Of a stretch of 64,000 nucleotides of DNA, positions 1 to 8,611 are shown in pieces. The stretch covers positions 15,483 to 79,482 of the forward strand of contig JBPCNX010000094.1 of NCBI GenBank assembly GCA_051000815.1. Direction: 5' to 3'. Both the position numbers and the translations under genes were made by a program. The DNA is from PSRF01 sp051000815. Lineage in GTDB: Bacteria; Acidobacteriota; Blastocatellia; Pyrinomonadales; Pyrinomonadaceae. The number at the start of each line of letters is the position of its first letter. Positions within the stretch are counted from its first letter, which is position 1. The notes below the pieces were generated by a model. That model did no database searches. It had not been told where the DNA came from and worked only from the letters and a program-made list of their open reading frames with translations.

Positions 1-2
1 TA

Positions 3-581
3 GGCATAGTCGTGCAGATGTTTTTCGTTGTCTTCACGATGTACTACCTGTTTCGTGACAGTGATCGAATTTTCGGAGCCATAAGAGATGCATTACCACT
101 TGAAAAGAAAGAGGCCGAAGATATTTTGGCAAGGACGCGCGACGTGGTGGGTGCCAGCGTCTACGGTCTCTTCAGCATCGCCATCATCCAGGGGACGCTG
201 GGTGGTCTGGCCTTCTGGGTTCTCGGGTTGCCTTCTGCGATCGTCTGGGGCGTGGCAATGATTTTCCTCTCGATGATTCCGATGCTGGGAGCGTTCCTCG
301 TCTGGGTTCCGGCAGCAATCTACCTTTTCGCAACCGGCCAATACCTGAAAGGAATCTTTCTGGTCCTGTGGGGAACTCTGGTCATCGGCATGATCGATAA
401 CTTTCTAAGGCCGAAGCTGGTCGGCGGCCGCACCAAGCTGCACGAGCTTTTAATCTTCTTTGCCGTGCTCGGAGGCTTGCAGGTCTTTGGTGTATTGGGA
501 ATCGTGCTCGGTCCGGTTGTACTCGCGATTACGCTCGCCTTAGTAGACGTGTTCCGCGCCGCCGATCGCGCCAATAGCTAA
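3..581 (+). CDS. AI-2E family transporter, C-terminal part
   Basis: This is the C-terminal part of an inner-membrane AI-2E/PerM-type permease; the substrate cannot be told from sequence. The frame is open to the left window edge, so the gene starts outside and the GTG at 12 is not a real start. The visible part has several hydrophobic segments and the family's C-terminal signature, in which an IDNFLRPKLVG stretch is followed by two glycine-rich hydrophobic helices (FAVLGGLQVFGVLGIVLGP). Family members are about 350 residues, so roughly half is missing. The next gene follows after 19 bases on the same strand. Confidence 0.85.
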   Translation, partial: GIVVQMFFVVFTMYYLFRDSDRIFGAIRDALPLEKKEAEDILARTRDVVGASVYGLFSIAIIQGTLGGLAFWVLGLPSAIVWGVAMIFLSMIPMLGAFLVWVPAAIYLFATGQYLKGIFLVLWGTLVIGMIDNFLRPKLVGGRTKLHELLIFFAVLGGLQVFGVLGIVLGPVVLAITLALVDVFRAADRANS

Positions 582-600
582 TCAGTTAGAGTACGAACCC

Positions 601-954
601 ATGAGCCAGAATAAGGAAACGGTGAAGCAGGATATGGACGCTTTCAACAGGACTGATCACCCGGAGATCTTGTCTTGTCTCACGGAGGACGTTGAATGGG
701 TGATACCTGGCGCGTTCCATGTCATAGGCAAAGAAGCGTTTGACAATGAAATTGAAAATGACGCTTTCGTAGGAAGCCCCACGATCAAAGTCACTCGCAT
801 GACTGAAGAGGATGACGTAGTAGTAGCCGAAGGCATTGTGAACCGCGCGAAGCGAGATGGCGGTTACTTGAACGCTGTCTTCTGCGATGTTTTCGTAATG
901 CAGGACGCAAAGATAAAGCACCTGACTTCTTACTTGATGGAAGTTAAGGCGTAG
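601..954 (+). CDS. SnoaL/NTF2-like (ketosteroid isomerase fold) protein
   Basis: A 117-residue single-domain protein of the SnoaL-like/NTF2-like superfamily, a small alpha+beta barrel used either as an enzyme or as a ligand-binding domain. The evidence is its length, the N-terminal helix with an AFNRTDHPEILSCLTEDVEW pattern, the central FHVIGKEAF segment, and a C-terminal strand pair ending in FVMQDAKIKHLTSYL. There is no signal peptide, so it is cytoplasmic. No specific reaction can be assigned. It may be cotranscribed with the transporter upstream. Confidence 0.7.
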   Translation: MSQNKETVKQDMDAFNRTDHPEILSCLTEDVEWVIPGAFHVIGKEAFDNEIENDAFVGSPTIKVTRMTEEDDVVVAEGIVNRAKRDGGYLNAVFCDVFVMQDAKIKHLTSYLMEVKA

Positions 955-1031
955 AAGAAAACGCGGAAAGCGGGTGAAAGCGATCGCCCGCGCATTTGCG
1001 TTAAGGGCGGTGCACAAAGAGTAGCGAATGC

Positions 1032-1199
1032 AGTCCCGCGGAGCGGGACGACTGATAATAGCCCAGCAGTTTCACTGCTGGGATAAAGCACGGTGATTTG
1101 AATTAGTCCGCGCAGCGGACGGCTGAAATTAAAATTCAGTCGTCCGTTTCACGGACTCGGTACCTTTGGCTCGCTACCCCAGCACTAAAGTGCTGGGCG
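1032..1199. repeat. Cluster of small palindromic repeats (C family)
   Basis: The 350-base gap before the M1 peptidase is filled with short perfect hairpins. They include AGTCCCGCGGAGCGGGACGACT, a CCCAGCAG/CTGCTGGG pair, AGTCCGCGCAGCGGACGGCT, AGTCGTCCG/CGGACT, and a CCCAGCAC/GTGCTGGG pair near 1180. The outer CCCAGCA arms and the inner AGTCCGC arms suggest one nested element. A related AGCGGACGACTGAA copy sits at 7371-7425. No gene is seen here. Confidence 0.75.
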
Positions 1200-1306
1200 A
1201 ATGTGTTCGTAGATCGTTTCCTTGATGCGGTAAGCTTATGCGGAGTTCGCCCCTCGCAAAATATAGTGCGGAATCGACAGTTCTATTCACTTCAATAAAC
1301 AGAACC

Positions 1307-2998
1307 ATGAGCAAATATATTTGCAGATCGTTCCTGGTGTTCACATTGATCTTTGGCTGCCTGGCAAATTCGTCGCGGGCGCAAAGAGAGTCAAATTTGC
1401 GCGGCAGCAGTTCCGGCGGGCCATTGATGCCTGAGCAGGCCGCTTATGACGTCAAGTCCTATGATCTCGACCTGCGCGTTGATCCGGAGTCGCAAACAAT
1501 TAAGGGCGCGTTGACTGCCCACGCCCTGATCGTACATCCCCTCGACTGGTTCGTGATGGATCTCGATCCGCCGTTGGTCGTCGATTCCGTCAGCCTGGTC
1601 GATGCTTCAGGAAAATCCCTACAGCCGCTTAAGTTTCAAAGACGCGAAGGTAAATTGTGGATCGAGCTGCCGCTCACCAGGCAGCCCGGTGAAGTCCTGC
1701 GCGTGCGTATAGCTTACGGGGGAAAGCCGCGAGTTGCACCGCGTCCGCCCTGGGTGGGCGGCTTCGCGTGGTCCCGGACAAAAAGTGGACAACACTGGTT
1801 CACGGTCACGTGCCAGAACGACGGCGCGGACATCTGGTTTCCGGTAAAGGACCATCCTTCAGATAAACCTGAAACGGCTTCTTTACATTTCACGGTGCCA
1901 CAACCCTTGATTGCCGTGGCAAACGGCCGCCTGCAAAGTGTCGTCAAGAATCAGGACGGCACGCAGACCTTTAACTGGTCTATCTCCGAGCCGATTAATA
2001 ACTACAGCATCACGCTCAACGTCGCTCCTTACAAGACCATTGAGGACAAGTACACGAGTGTCGCCGGCGGAACAATTCCGATTACGTTTTGGGTGTTGCC
2101 GGAAAATTATGAAAAGGGTTTCGAGATAGTGAAGCAGACCAAGCTGTATCTAAGTTTTTTTGAGGAGTATCTCGGCCCCTATCCTTTTCGCGCGGAGAAA
2201 GTAGGCATAGTCCACACCAACCACCTGGGGATGGAGCATCAGACGATTATTGCTTATGGCAGTACTTTCCAACTGAATGAAAATGGTTTTGACTGGCTGA
2301 TGCTGCACGAACTCGGACACGAGTGGTGGGCAAACCTCGTGACAGCCAGCGACTGGCGCGACTTTTGGATTCATGAAGGTTTCCAAAGTTTTATGGATTC
2401 GCTTTATGTCGAGAAAGTGCGAGGAAAGGAAGCCTATATAAAGTCCATGGCGAACCGGATGAGAGGGCTGCGCAACAAGCAACCGGTGGCCCCGCGAGAA
2501 TCGCGAACGACGGTGCAGATGTACATGGCTGGGCCTGACTATCTCAATAGTGATGGAGACATCTACAACAAGGGCGCGGCCATTTTGCACACGCTGCGTT
2601 ACCTGATTGGTGAGAAGGCGTTTTTTACTGCACTTCGAAGAATGGCCTATCCCGACCCACGCATGGAAAAGCTGACGAACGGCAAGCAGGTTCACTTCGC
2701 GAGTACCGACGATTTTCTCCATGTCGCCGAAGACGCTTCCGGTGCGGATCTCGATTGGTTCTTCGAAGTCTACCTGCGACAACCGCGGCTTCCGACGTTG
2801 ATTTCGGACAAGAAGGACAATCAGCTGGTGCTGCGCTGGCAAACACCGGATGGCTTACCGTTTCCGATGCCCATCGAAGTGCAGATGGGAAATGGGACAA
2901 AACGTTATGAGTTACCGGAGGGTACCGTAACAATTCCGCTTGAAGCAGGACAGAACGTGATCATTGACCCGCAAAGTTGGATTCTTAAGTCGCAATGA
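1307..2998 (+). CDS. Secreted M1 family zinc metallopeptidase
   Basis: A gluzincin aminopeptidase of family M1 that removes N-terminal residues from peptides outside the cytoplasm. The zinc site is visible: HELGH with H334 and H338, and the third ligand E357 in WIHEGF 19 residues on. The exopeptidase motif, normally GAMEN, appears as GMEHQ before it. The N-terminal part is the M1 beta-sandwich (the YDLDLRVDP start of the domain). I prefer the ATG at 1307 over 1238 because it opens a clean signal peptide (FLVFTLIFGCLANSSRA, cleavage before QRES). At about 563 residues the protein lacks the long C-terminal helical domain of PepN and resembles short secreted bacterial M1 enzymes. Confidence 0.92.
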   Translation: MSKYICRSFLVFTLIFGCLANSSRAQRESNLRGSSSGGPLMPEQAAYDVKSYDLDLRVDPESQTIKGALTAHALIVHPLDWFVMDLDPPLVVDSVSLVDASGKSLQPLKFQRREGKLWIELPLTRQPGEVLRVRIAYGGKPRVAPRPPWVGGFAWSRTKSGQHWFTVTCQNDGADIWFPVKDHPSDKPETASLHFTVPQPLIAVANGRLQSVVKNQDGTQTFNWSISEPINNYSITLNVAPYKTIEDKYTSVAGGTIPITFWVLPENYEKGFEIVKQTKLYLSFFEEYLGPYPFRAEKVGIVHTNHLGMEHQTIIAYGSTFQLNENGFDWLMLHELGHEWWANLVTASDWRDFWIHEGFQSFMDSLYVEKVRGKEAYIKSMANRMRGLRNKQPVAPRESRTTVQMYMAGPDYLNSDGDIYNKGAAILHTLRYLIGEKAFFTALRRMAYPDPRMEKLTNGKQVHFASTDDFLHVAEDASGADLDWFFEVYLRQPRLPTLISDKKDNQLVLRWQTPDGLPFPMPIEVQMGNGTKRYELPEGTVTIPLEAGQNVIIDPQSWILKSQ

Positions 2999-3061
2999 AT
3001 AAAGGCAGAGCTCCGGTATCGTCTTTGCGCTTTGCCTCAAAAGTCACGTGCTGTGGCAGGT

Positions 3062-3261
3062 TCGGCTTTGCCGCCGGATGTGCGGCCGTGGCTCTGCCCC
3101 GCCCTACGCGCGCTTTTCACATTTGGGCTCTGCCCATCGTCCGGCCTCTAGCCCAATGAATCCAAGGACAAAGCCTCGAACCAGGGCATAGCCCGGAAAT
3201 AAATCTGGCCACTGTCGGCGGGGCAAAGCCACCGCCGCACATCCGACGGCAAAGCCGAAGC
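3062..3261. repeat. E-family palindromic element, copy 1 (about 200 bp)
   Basis: The 320-base gap holds an element with long inverted ends. The left end has TCGGCTTTGCCGCCGGATGT followed by GCGG; the right end is its near reverse complement, ACATCCGACGGCAAAGCCGA. The arms continue inward (GTGGCTCTGCCCC against GGGGCAAAGCCAC). The interior has a GGGCATAGCCC palindrome that also occurs in the second copy at 36041-36238. No open reading frame is credible in it. It is a non-coding, MITE-like repeat. Confidence 0.8.
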
Positions 3262-3318
3262 TACGCCAACATCCGAGTCTTAGGGCAAAGTTCCGTAGGT
3301 GAATATCAACTTCCCACT

Positions 3319-4563
3319 ATGCTCATTGTTATCCTGCTTTCAATCATTGTTGCTATCCCAACCGGAATGTCATACACGGCTGCCGGCTCGATTCCTTCCA
3401 CAGGTTGGCTTCAGAGGGTGTCGTCTCTAAAACTCGTTCCTAACCGGATTACACTCAAAAGCGGCCGGAGCGCAGGTTCGTTTGTTCTGAACCTTCCCCA
3501 CGAATTCGGCATCAGCGTGGCTGCAGAAGGACTGAAACGCGTGCGCTTCATGGCCAGGAGCCCTGACGGTCGCATCTTCGTCACGGATATGTACAACCTG
3601 ACGGATAACAAAAGGGGTGTGGTTTACATCCTCGATCAGTTCGATCCCGGCAGTAAGAGTTTTAAAAAGGTGACGCAGTATCTTAGTAGTCTGCGCAACC
3701 CGAATAGCATTGCTTTCTACACGGATCAGCGAGGCGTTCATTGGTTCTATCTCGCGCTGACTGATCGACTGGTTCGTTACACATACAGCCGCGGTGAGAA
3801 CTCGCCGACTTCCCAGCCGGAAGTGCTTGTCACATTCCCTGCCTATGGGCTGAGCTACAAGTACGGTGGTTGGCATCTGACTCGCACGATTACGGTTGGC
3901 GATAACGGCAAGATTTACGTTGCAGTGGGCAGCAGCTGTAACGCCTGCGAAGAGAAGGAAGACGTGCGCGCGAGTGTCCTCGAGATGGACCCGGATGGGA
4001 AGAACCAGCGCCACTATGCGCGCGGCTTGCGGAATGCGGTAGGCCTGCGCTGGATCAAGGGCGGCTTGTTTGCGACAAACATGGGCTCCGATCATCTTGG
4101 CGATCACAAACCAGCTGATACAATGTATGCCTTGAAAGACAGCACGAACTACGGGTGGCCGTATTGCTTTCAATCCGGGCCAGGACGTTTTCCGGATCCG
4201 AAGTTTAACCCACGCGGAGCTAAAATGACATGTCGTAATGTTCCCGCTGCTTACGCCTCCTTCGATGCGCACAGCTCGCCTCTGGGACTTGAATACTTCG
4301 ACAACAACAGCACTGACGAATTGCGCGATTCATTTCTGGTGGGACTGCACGGTTCGACAAAAGAAAACCTCAACCGAGGTTACCGGGTGGTCCGACTCCG
4401 TGGACGAGACGCTCAAGCGGCGCAACCTGAAGACTTCATTAACGGATTTCTGTCAGGCAGGAAGGTCAACGGCCGGCCGGTGGATATCCTAAACCTGGGA
4501 GCCAACACCTTCTTGTTAACGGACGACTACGCCGGAGTGGTTTACTACGTGTACAAAAAGTAG
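3319..4563 (+). CDS. PQQ-dependent sugar dehydrogenase-like protein (glucose/sorbosone dehydrogenase fold)
   Basis: A 414-residue exported six-bladed beta-propeller of the soluble glucose/sorbosone dehydrogenase family. It opens with a hydrophobic export signal. Blade motifs include SPDGRIFVTDMYN, the DNGKIYVAVGSSCNACEE region with a likely disulphide or metal-site cysteine pair, RGLRNAVGLRW, and ATNMGSDHLGDHKPAD followed by YGWPYC; RN..G and D.YGWP are typical of the family. It probably acts in the periplasm with bound PQQ, but the substrate is unknown and not every member binds PQQ. The stop codon runs into the first unit of a heptamer array. It is probably a single-gene unit. Confidence 0.82.
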   Translation: MLIVILLSIIVAIPTGMSYTAAGSIPSTGWLQRVSSLKLVPNRITLKSGRSAGSFVLNLPHEFGISVAAEGLKRVRFMARSPDGRIFVTDMYNLTDNKRGVVYILDQFDPGSKSFKKVTQYLSSLRNPNSIAFYTDQRGVHWFYLALTDRLVRYTYSRGENSPTSQPEVLVTFPAYGLSYKYGGWHLTRTITVGDNGKIYVAVGSSCNACEEKEDVRASVLEMDPDGKNQRHYARGLRNAVGLRWIKGGLFATNMGSDHLGDHKPADTMYALKDSTNYGWPYCFQSGPGRFPDPKFNPRGAKMTCRNVPAAYASFDAHSSPLGLEYFDNNSTDELRDSFLVGLHGSTKENLNRGYRVVRLRGRDAQAAQPEDFINGFLSGRKVNGRPVDILNLGANTFLLTDDYAGVVYYVYKK

Positions 4564-4792
4564 TTCCGAGTTCCGAGTTCCGAGTTTCGGGTTCCGAATT
4601 TCACGGTCTCATGACAATTAATGGGGCAAACTCATGAGCACAAAGAACCGTCTCGGTCTTCTTAGCGACTTTTCATGCGAAGGGGTCCGGAACCCACCCG
4701 CTTGCTACCGCGTGGTGGTACTGACCTCATCGGGACCGCGTCTTGAGCCGGGAATTCTCGGAACCCGAAACTCGAAACCCGGAACTCGAAAG
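4563..4792. repeat. Paired inverted heptamer arrays (GTTCCGA), with a partial A-family repeat between them
   Basis: Five 7-bp units (GTTCCGA x3, GTTTCGG, GTTCCGA) run from 4563 to 4597. Their reverse complement appears as five units at 4758-4792 (TCGGAAC, CCGAAAC, TCGAAAC, CCGGAAC, TCGAAAG). Between them, 4693-4726 carries one end of the A-family repeat (GCTACCGCGTGGTGGTACTG). The ends could pair into a long imperfect hairpin. The first array overlaps the stop codon of the upstream gene. Confidence 0.85.
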
Positions 4793-4803
4793 GCCGCTGA
4801 TCA

Positions 4804-5063
4804 TGTTCATGATCCGGCAGGCTTCTTATGTTTACGGCATGCACGGAGTATCATTGTGGCTGCTGGCTTCGGACGTTAAGCGGTTTCAGCCTTTAATAGT
4901 TCTGAACGGCATCTCCTTCCTGCTGGCAGCAATCGTGTTCTTTGCGATTGACTATTATGAGGGAATGCCGATCTGGTGGACGATCGCTGACACCTTCGGC
5001 TGCGGCATTTTTGGAATTGCATTGCTTTGGCTTAACCGGCGCCTTAAACATGACTTGCAATAA
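4804..5063 (+). CDS. Small membrane protein, possibly 5'-truncated by a repeat
   Basis: About 86 residues with three predicted membrane segments (SYVYGMHGVSLWLLAS, PLIVLNGISFLLAAIVFFAI, and TFGCGIFGIALLWL). From memory it resembles the C-terminal two thirds of small four-helix membrane proteins of the DUF4345/BphX-like kind, whose first helix would lie upstream; this is not verified. Here that position is taken by the inverted heptamer array ending at 4792, and no ribosome binding site is evident before the ATG at 4804 or the next one at 4810. It is either a truncated gene or one translated from a poor start. Seven bases separate its stop from the next gene. Confidence 0.5.
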
Positions 5064-5070
5064 TGAATAA

Positions 5071-6252
5071 ATGAGCGTTGAAACTGAAAATCAATTAGTT
5101 AAAAAACGTAAGTCGGCTTACCAGGCGGCGCGCGTCGTTGCCGGCACGATCGCCGATCATTTTAAGCGCCATGTCATGGCCGCACGTGAGCGCGGTGAAG
5201 ATGGGTTGGCTTTCCCACCAGATACGGAAACTATCGAGGCAGCCATCGATGCCGCCTTCTGGGCCAGCCTCCGCCATGAGGAGGGTAACTCTCCCAAGAT
5301 CTCGCTTGCATTTTTGCCGCCTGAGCAAACCGTACAACCGATAATTCTTGAACATCCGCTCGCACTTAATCCGAGCACGCTCACAAAACTCGCTCCCGCT
5401 GTTGAACGTCCCGGTATCCACTTTTGTATTTGGACTGACGGCGGCGAACTGCGCATTTGGGGCGCAACGCGCAAGGTTCCTAGTTTCTGTTTTGTATTGG
5501 AGGTTATCGAGCCGGGATTGCTGGTGATCAAACATCGCCGCCTGGATGGTTTCGGCAAGTTTGCCAATGTCGCGGTGCTCAAAGGCCGCAGAGTAAAGAT
5601 AATCGATGAGAAAGGGACAAGTTTGCCGGACTGTCCTGCACTGCTCGCGGCATTGCTGGCTTTCACTTCACCGTCGGAGTGGAGCGACGGGCACAACTCG
5701 GTGAACCTGCTGGTGCAACTTGCAGCATCGATGCGGGAGCACGGCCACGGCGGATCATTGCTGGTAGTACCAGCCGACAACGATGCCTGGCGTGAGTCGA
5801 TCGTTCATCCCATCCAATACACAATCGCGCCTTCCTACACCGGGCTCGTGCATCTGTTAGGTCAGGAAGTAGCTGAGGAGAACCAGAACCTGTGGGAGGC
5901 CTCGATTCGCAAAGCCGTCGATACGGTTGCGGGCCTGACTGCGGTCGATGGGGCTACTGTGATCAACGATCGCTATGAAGCTCTCGCCTTTGGGGTGAAG
6001 ATCAGGCGGGCCGGAGGCAGCGCGCCCGTTGAGCAAATGGTCATAACTGAACCGATAGTCGGCGATGTTGCCGAGGTTGTTCATCCGGCCCACAACGGTG
6101 GGACGCGACATCTCTCGGCCGCGCAATTCGTCTACGATCAGCGCGAGGCTCTGGCGCTGGTCGCCTCCCAGGATGGCCGTTTCACAATTTTTGCCTGGTC
6201 GCCATGCGAAGAAATGGTCCATGCGCATCGCGTAGATTCGTTGCTGATGTAG
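5071..6252 (+). CDS. Putative diadenylate cyclase-like protein with N-terminal DACNV-type sensor region
   Basis: A soluble 393-residue protein. The C-terminal third has the two signature patches of the DisA_N/DAC fold: D293-G-A in AVDGATVIND and G344-T-R-H in GGTRHLSAAQF, followed by the LALVASQDGRFTIF strand. The long N-terminal part (HFCIWTDGGELRIWG, then a VLEVIEPGLLVIKHRR strand pair) fits the DACNV-type sensor domains described next to DAC domains by Burroughs and colleagues. If active it would make c-di-AMP from two ATP. The third residue of the canonical RHR motif is L348 here, so activity may be altered or lost. It may be cotranscribed with the small membrane protein upstream. Confidence 0.65.
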   Translation: MSVETENQLVKKRKSAYQAARVVAGTIADHFKRHVMAARERGEDGLAFPPDTETIEAAIDAAFWASLRHEEGNSPKISLAFLPPEQTVQPIILEHPLALNPSTLTKLAPAVERPGIHFCIWTDGGELRIWGATRKVPSFCFVLEVIEPGLLVIKHRRLDGFGKFANVAVLKGRRVKIIDEKGTSLPDCPALLAALLAFTSPSEWSDGHNSVNLLVQLAASMREHGHGGSLLVVPADNDAWRESIVHPIQYTIAPSYTGLVHLLGQEVAEENQNLWEASIRKAVDTVAGLTAVDGATVINDRYEALAFGVKIRRAGGSAPVEQMVITEPIVGDVAEVVHPAHNGGTRHLSAAQFVYDQREALALVASQDGRFTIFAWSPCEEMVHAHRVDSLLM

Positions 6253-6255
6253 CAG

Positions 6256-6363
6256 ATGAAACTGAGAATTTTCCTCGTCGCAGTGATTGTTGGCAGCGGA
6301 GCGATGGGTGGTATCCTATATCTAAATTCCGGAATTCGGTTTTGGCGTACCTCTTATCCATAG
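6256..6363 (+). CDS. Possible 35-residue membrane peptide
   Basis: A short frame starts three bases after the previous stop and reads MKLRIFLVAVIVGSGAMGG..., with one hydrophobic helix and a charged N-terminus. Coupling to the upstream gene makes translation possible. Alternatives are the stub of a lost gene or chance. No family was recognised. Confidence 0.25.
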   Translation: MKLRIFLVAVIVGSGAMGGILYLNSGIRFWRTSYP

Positions 6364-6593
6364 CCTCATATCCCAGAAATCTTGACAGCGAGGGTGGGCT
6401 GACTTAGCCTTCGCCCGTTTCCAACAGTTCAATCTCTCTTCCACGCCAGGTGTGCGGCCTCCTCGTGACAAGTGAAAAGTTGAGTGGCTGAACTCAGGAG
6501 CCCGCGGTTCGGTGCTCTTCTGGTGAAGCCCCCAGTAGTCGTTACGCTGCTGAACTCAATTCGCAGCGCTTCCCCAAAAAAGGAGAATGACCA
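6364..6593 (+). other. Long leader before secreted protein gene
   Basis: This stretch has no gene. It holds a direct repeat GCTGAACTCA (around 6487 and 6549) and several G+C-rich potential stems before an AAAAAAGGAG ribosome binding site at about 6578-6587. A structured 5' leader or riboswitch is possible, but no known class was recognised. Confidence 0.3.
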
Positions 6594-7166
6594 ATGAAAC
6601 GAATCATTATGAGGATTAGTCTCGTCATCCTTTTTGCAAGCCTGTTCGTGTTTGGAGTCATCTTTGCGGGCGGACAAGGCAGCAGTGGAAGCATTGTGTC
6701 TACTGTGCAAGCCGCAGATGATGTCGATGATCGAGGTTGTCGGCGAAACAGCAACATCCAACTTATCTCGGAGAGTGCGCTGCTGTCTGGCTTAGCCCCC
6801 GGCGCACTCTTCCCCTTTATCGACACCACACCGAATAGCATCGTCAGTGCTCATATCGCCATCACGGACGCAACCACTACATGTGCTGCCGGGGCGGCAC
6901 CGCCAGCGAACATCCAAATTCGTGTGGGTCAGGCTGGGGTGCAACTCATCCCGGTGATGACATCCGCCACCAATACGGGAATAGGTACCGCTACTCAGTG
7001 CGTCTTTCACACGACGGTGACGCCCGGCAGCGGGGGGTTCCCTGAAATAACCGTGACGGACATCGTGGTGTTGAATACCAACGCCAGTGCGGCTTTGACG
7101 GGTGTGAATACAATCACCGCCTCGGCTGAGGTGTGCGTCCGCCGCTCACCTGGCAAGAAGCAGTAG
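6594..7166 (+). CDS. Secreted protein of unknown function
   Basis: A 190-residue exported protein with a clear signal peptide (ISLVILFASLFVFGVIF) and a strong ribosome binding site. The mature part is rich in Thr, Ala, Val and Ile in a beta-strand pattern (SAHIAITDATTTC, ANIQIRVGQAG, FPEITVTDIVVLN), suggesting a beta-sandwich. There are four mature cysteines, which could form disulphides. No family was recognised. It stands alone between a long leader and a repeat-rich gap. Confidence 0.7.
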   Translation: MKRIIMRISLVILFASLFVFGVIFAGGQGSSGSIVSTVQAADDVDDRGCRRNSNIQLISESALLSGLAPGALFPFIDTTPNSIVSAHIAITDATTTCAAGAAPPANIQIRVGQAGVQLIPVMTSATNTGIGTATQCVFHTTVTPGSGGFPEITVTDIVVLNTNASAALTGVNTITASAEVCVRRSPGKKQ

Positions 7167-7266
7167 AGGGCTGGACTATTGGATCTATCCCGACGGGTCG
7201 TCTTTGGCAGGACACATGAAAGCAGACCACCCCTGAATCGGTCTGTTAGTGTCCTAAATCCGAAAC

Positions 7267-7350
7267 GAGGAAACGATCCACGAACTAACACGAAGTGGCA
7301 CGAAACATGGTTGTGCAATTTGGTGTTGATTCGTGGATCGTCTCCTTCCT
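7267..7350. repeat. D-family hairpin repeat, copy 1
   Basis: Inverted ends GAGGAAACGATCCACGAA and TTCGTGGATCGTCTCCTTC flank internal CACGAA direct repeats. A second complete copy lies at 49711-49780 and a degenerate one near 40880-40915. It is non-coding. Confidence 0.75.
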
Positions 7351-7370
7351 TCAGCATCCCGTCGCTACTC

Positions 7371-7425
7371 CGCGAAGCGGACGACTGAAAAGCTATTTCC
7401 CCTCATCGTCCGTTACGCGGACTAG
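7371..7425. repeat. C-family palindromic repeat, copy 2
   Basis: CTCCGCGAAGCGGACGACTG and CGTCCGTTACGCGGACTAG form two adjacent hairpins whose arms also pair with each other. They are related to the cluster at 1032-1199 and to the short CCGCTACGCGG palindrome near 25981-25995. Confidence 0.65.
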
Positions 7426-7449
7426 CACGTGACTTTTTTGTGCAAGCCC

Positions 7450-7547
<98 letters not shown>

Positions 7548-7656
7548 GCCTCTTCCGATCTAATATTTCGGCGCTTTCGCATCGATTAGATCTACCCCTC
7601 GCTTCCGCTCGAACCACAGCCGTTTTCCGGCATGTCAGTTTTCTGAGGTGAACAAC

Positions 7657-8574
7657 ATGGCCAGTAAACCCAAAAAACGTCGAACCTCATATCGTGTTTT
7701 TGCTGACGATGAAGGCGAAGTATTTTTGGCGCGTAAACCAGCCGGCCCAGTCATCGCCGTCAAGAGGCCGGTTACTGCCGATACGCTCAATGAGGCAAAG
7801 GCCCGGGCAATCGACGCTTGGATCGAAGGTGAGGATGCGGGAGCGGCTAAGAAGTTGAAAGCGCTCGGCCTGACGCGCGCTGAAGCTCAAAAGGAAATCG
7901 AAGCCGCGCTTGATCCAATCCGCAAGGGCCGCTGGTTGCATAGATTAGATCATACAGCCAGCTACTTTCTGATTCGTGCTCTCACGGTCTTCTTTACTCT
8001 AGTGCTTATCGCTCTTGCCTACAAAGGCGTGCAGCTTTCCAGCGAACGCCTCCCCGAGTCGCTGCACATTTTAGTGCTTTGCATCTATGTATTTGCCCTG
8101 GGGTTCCTGCTTCGCTTGATTGGGACTGAGGACAATCGCGAGAAATACCGGAGGCAAATAATCGCCTGGCTGGGACCTCGCGGCATGCTCTTGTTGCCGT
8201 GTTTACTACTCGTAACTGCGGGCGCCGTCATGGCGTCAATCACTTTCAGGCTTTACAACCGAGGGCTCATAACGCTTGATACGTGCTCCGGCCGCCCGGT
8301 AACGGAAGCCGGCCTGCTCGATTTCTATATGTGGCATTTTGTGAATATTGTACCGACGTTGCAGCTCACCAAGCTGTGGCGCTGGGGAGAGCCTTACTGT
8401 TACACGCAGAGTCGAGTCGGGTTATTAATCTTCGCCTTCCAGTTGCTAGTTGTAATTCCCAGCTTCAATACGATCCGTTTTTATTGGAAGCATCGCAAGA
8501 CGCCGGCTGAATTCATCTACGATCCCTATTGGACTCCCGAGACGGAAATAGCTGGAAGAGAACGAGCGAAGTGA
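7657..8574 (+). CDS. Multi-pass membrane protein of unknown function
   Basis: About 305 residues. A basic and acidic cytoplasmic N-terminal part of roughly 100 residues (ADTLNEAKARAIDAWI and an LGLTRAEAQKEIEAAL helix) precedes four hydrophobic helices. The loop between helices 3 and 4 contains FYMWHFVNIVPTLQLTKLW, a short amphipathic re-entrant-looking segment with nearby cysteines. That arrangement, a hydrophobic helix followed by a pore-like loop and a last helix, faintly recalls channel-like proteins but is not assignable. The ATG at 7657 is preferred because GAGGTG sits six bases before it. Confidence 0.65.
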   Translation: MASKPKKRRTSYRVFADDEGEVFLARKPAGPVIAVKRPVTADTLNEAKARAIDAWIEGEDAGAAKKLKALGLTRAEAQKEIEAALDPIRKGRWLHRLDHTASYFLIRALTVFFTLVLIALAYKGVQLSSERLPESLHILVLCIYVFALGFLLRLIGTEDNREKYRRQIIAWLGPRGMLLLPCLLLVTAGAVMASITFRLYNRGLITLDTCSGRPVTEAGLLDFYMWHFVNIVPTLQLTKLWRWGEPYCYTQSRVGLLIFAFQLLVVIPSFNTIRFYWKHRKTPAEFIYDPYWTPETEIAGRERAK

Positions 8575-8611
8575 ACCTAAGGATACACCTGGTCTTGCCG
8601 CCACCGAAGAA

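Noticed and set aside
2150..2842. 230-residue frame antisense to the M1 peptidase
   Set aside because: The opposite strand carries a full set of M1 motifs; this frame has none.
4634..4879. 81-residue frame over the A-family end and inverse heptamers
   Set aside because: It is composed of repeat DNA, overlaps the better membrane-protein frame, and has no family features.
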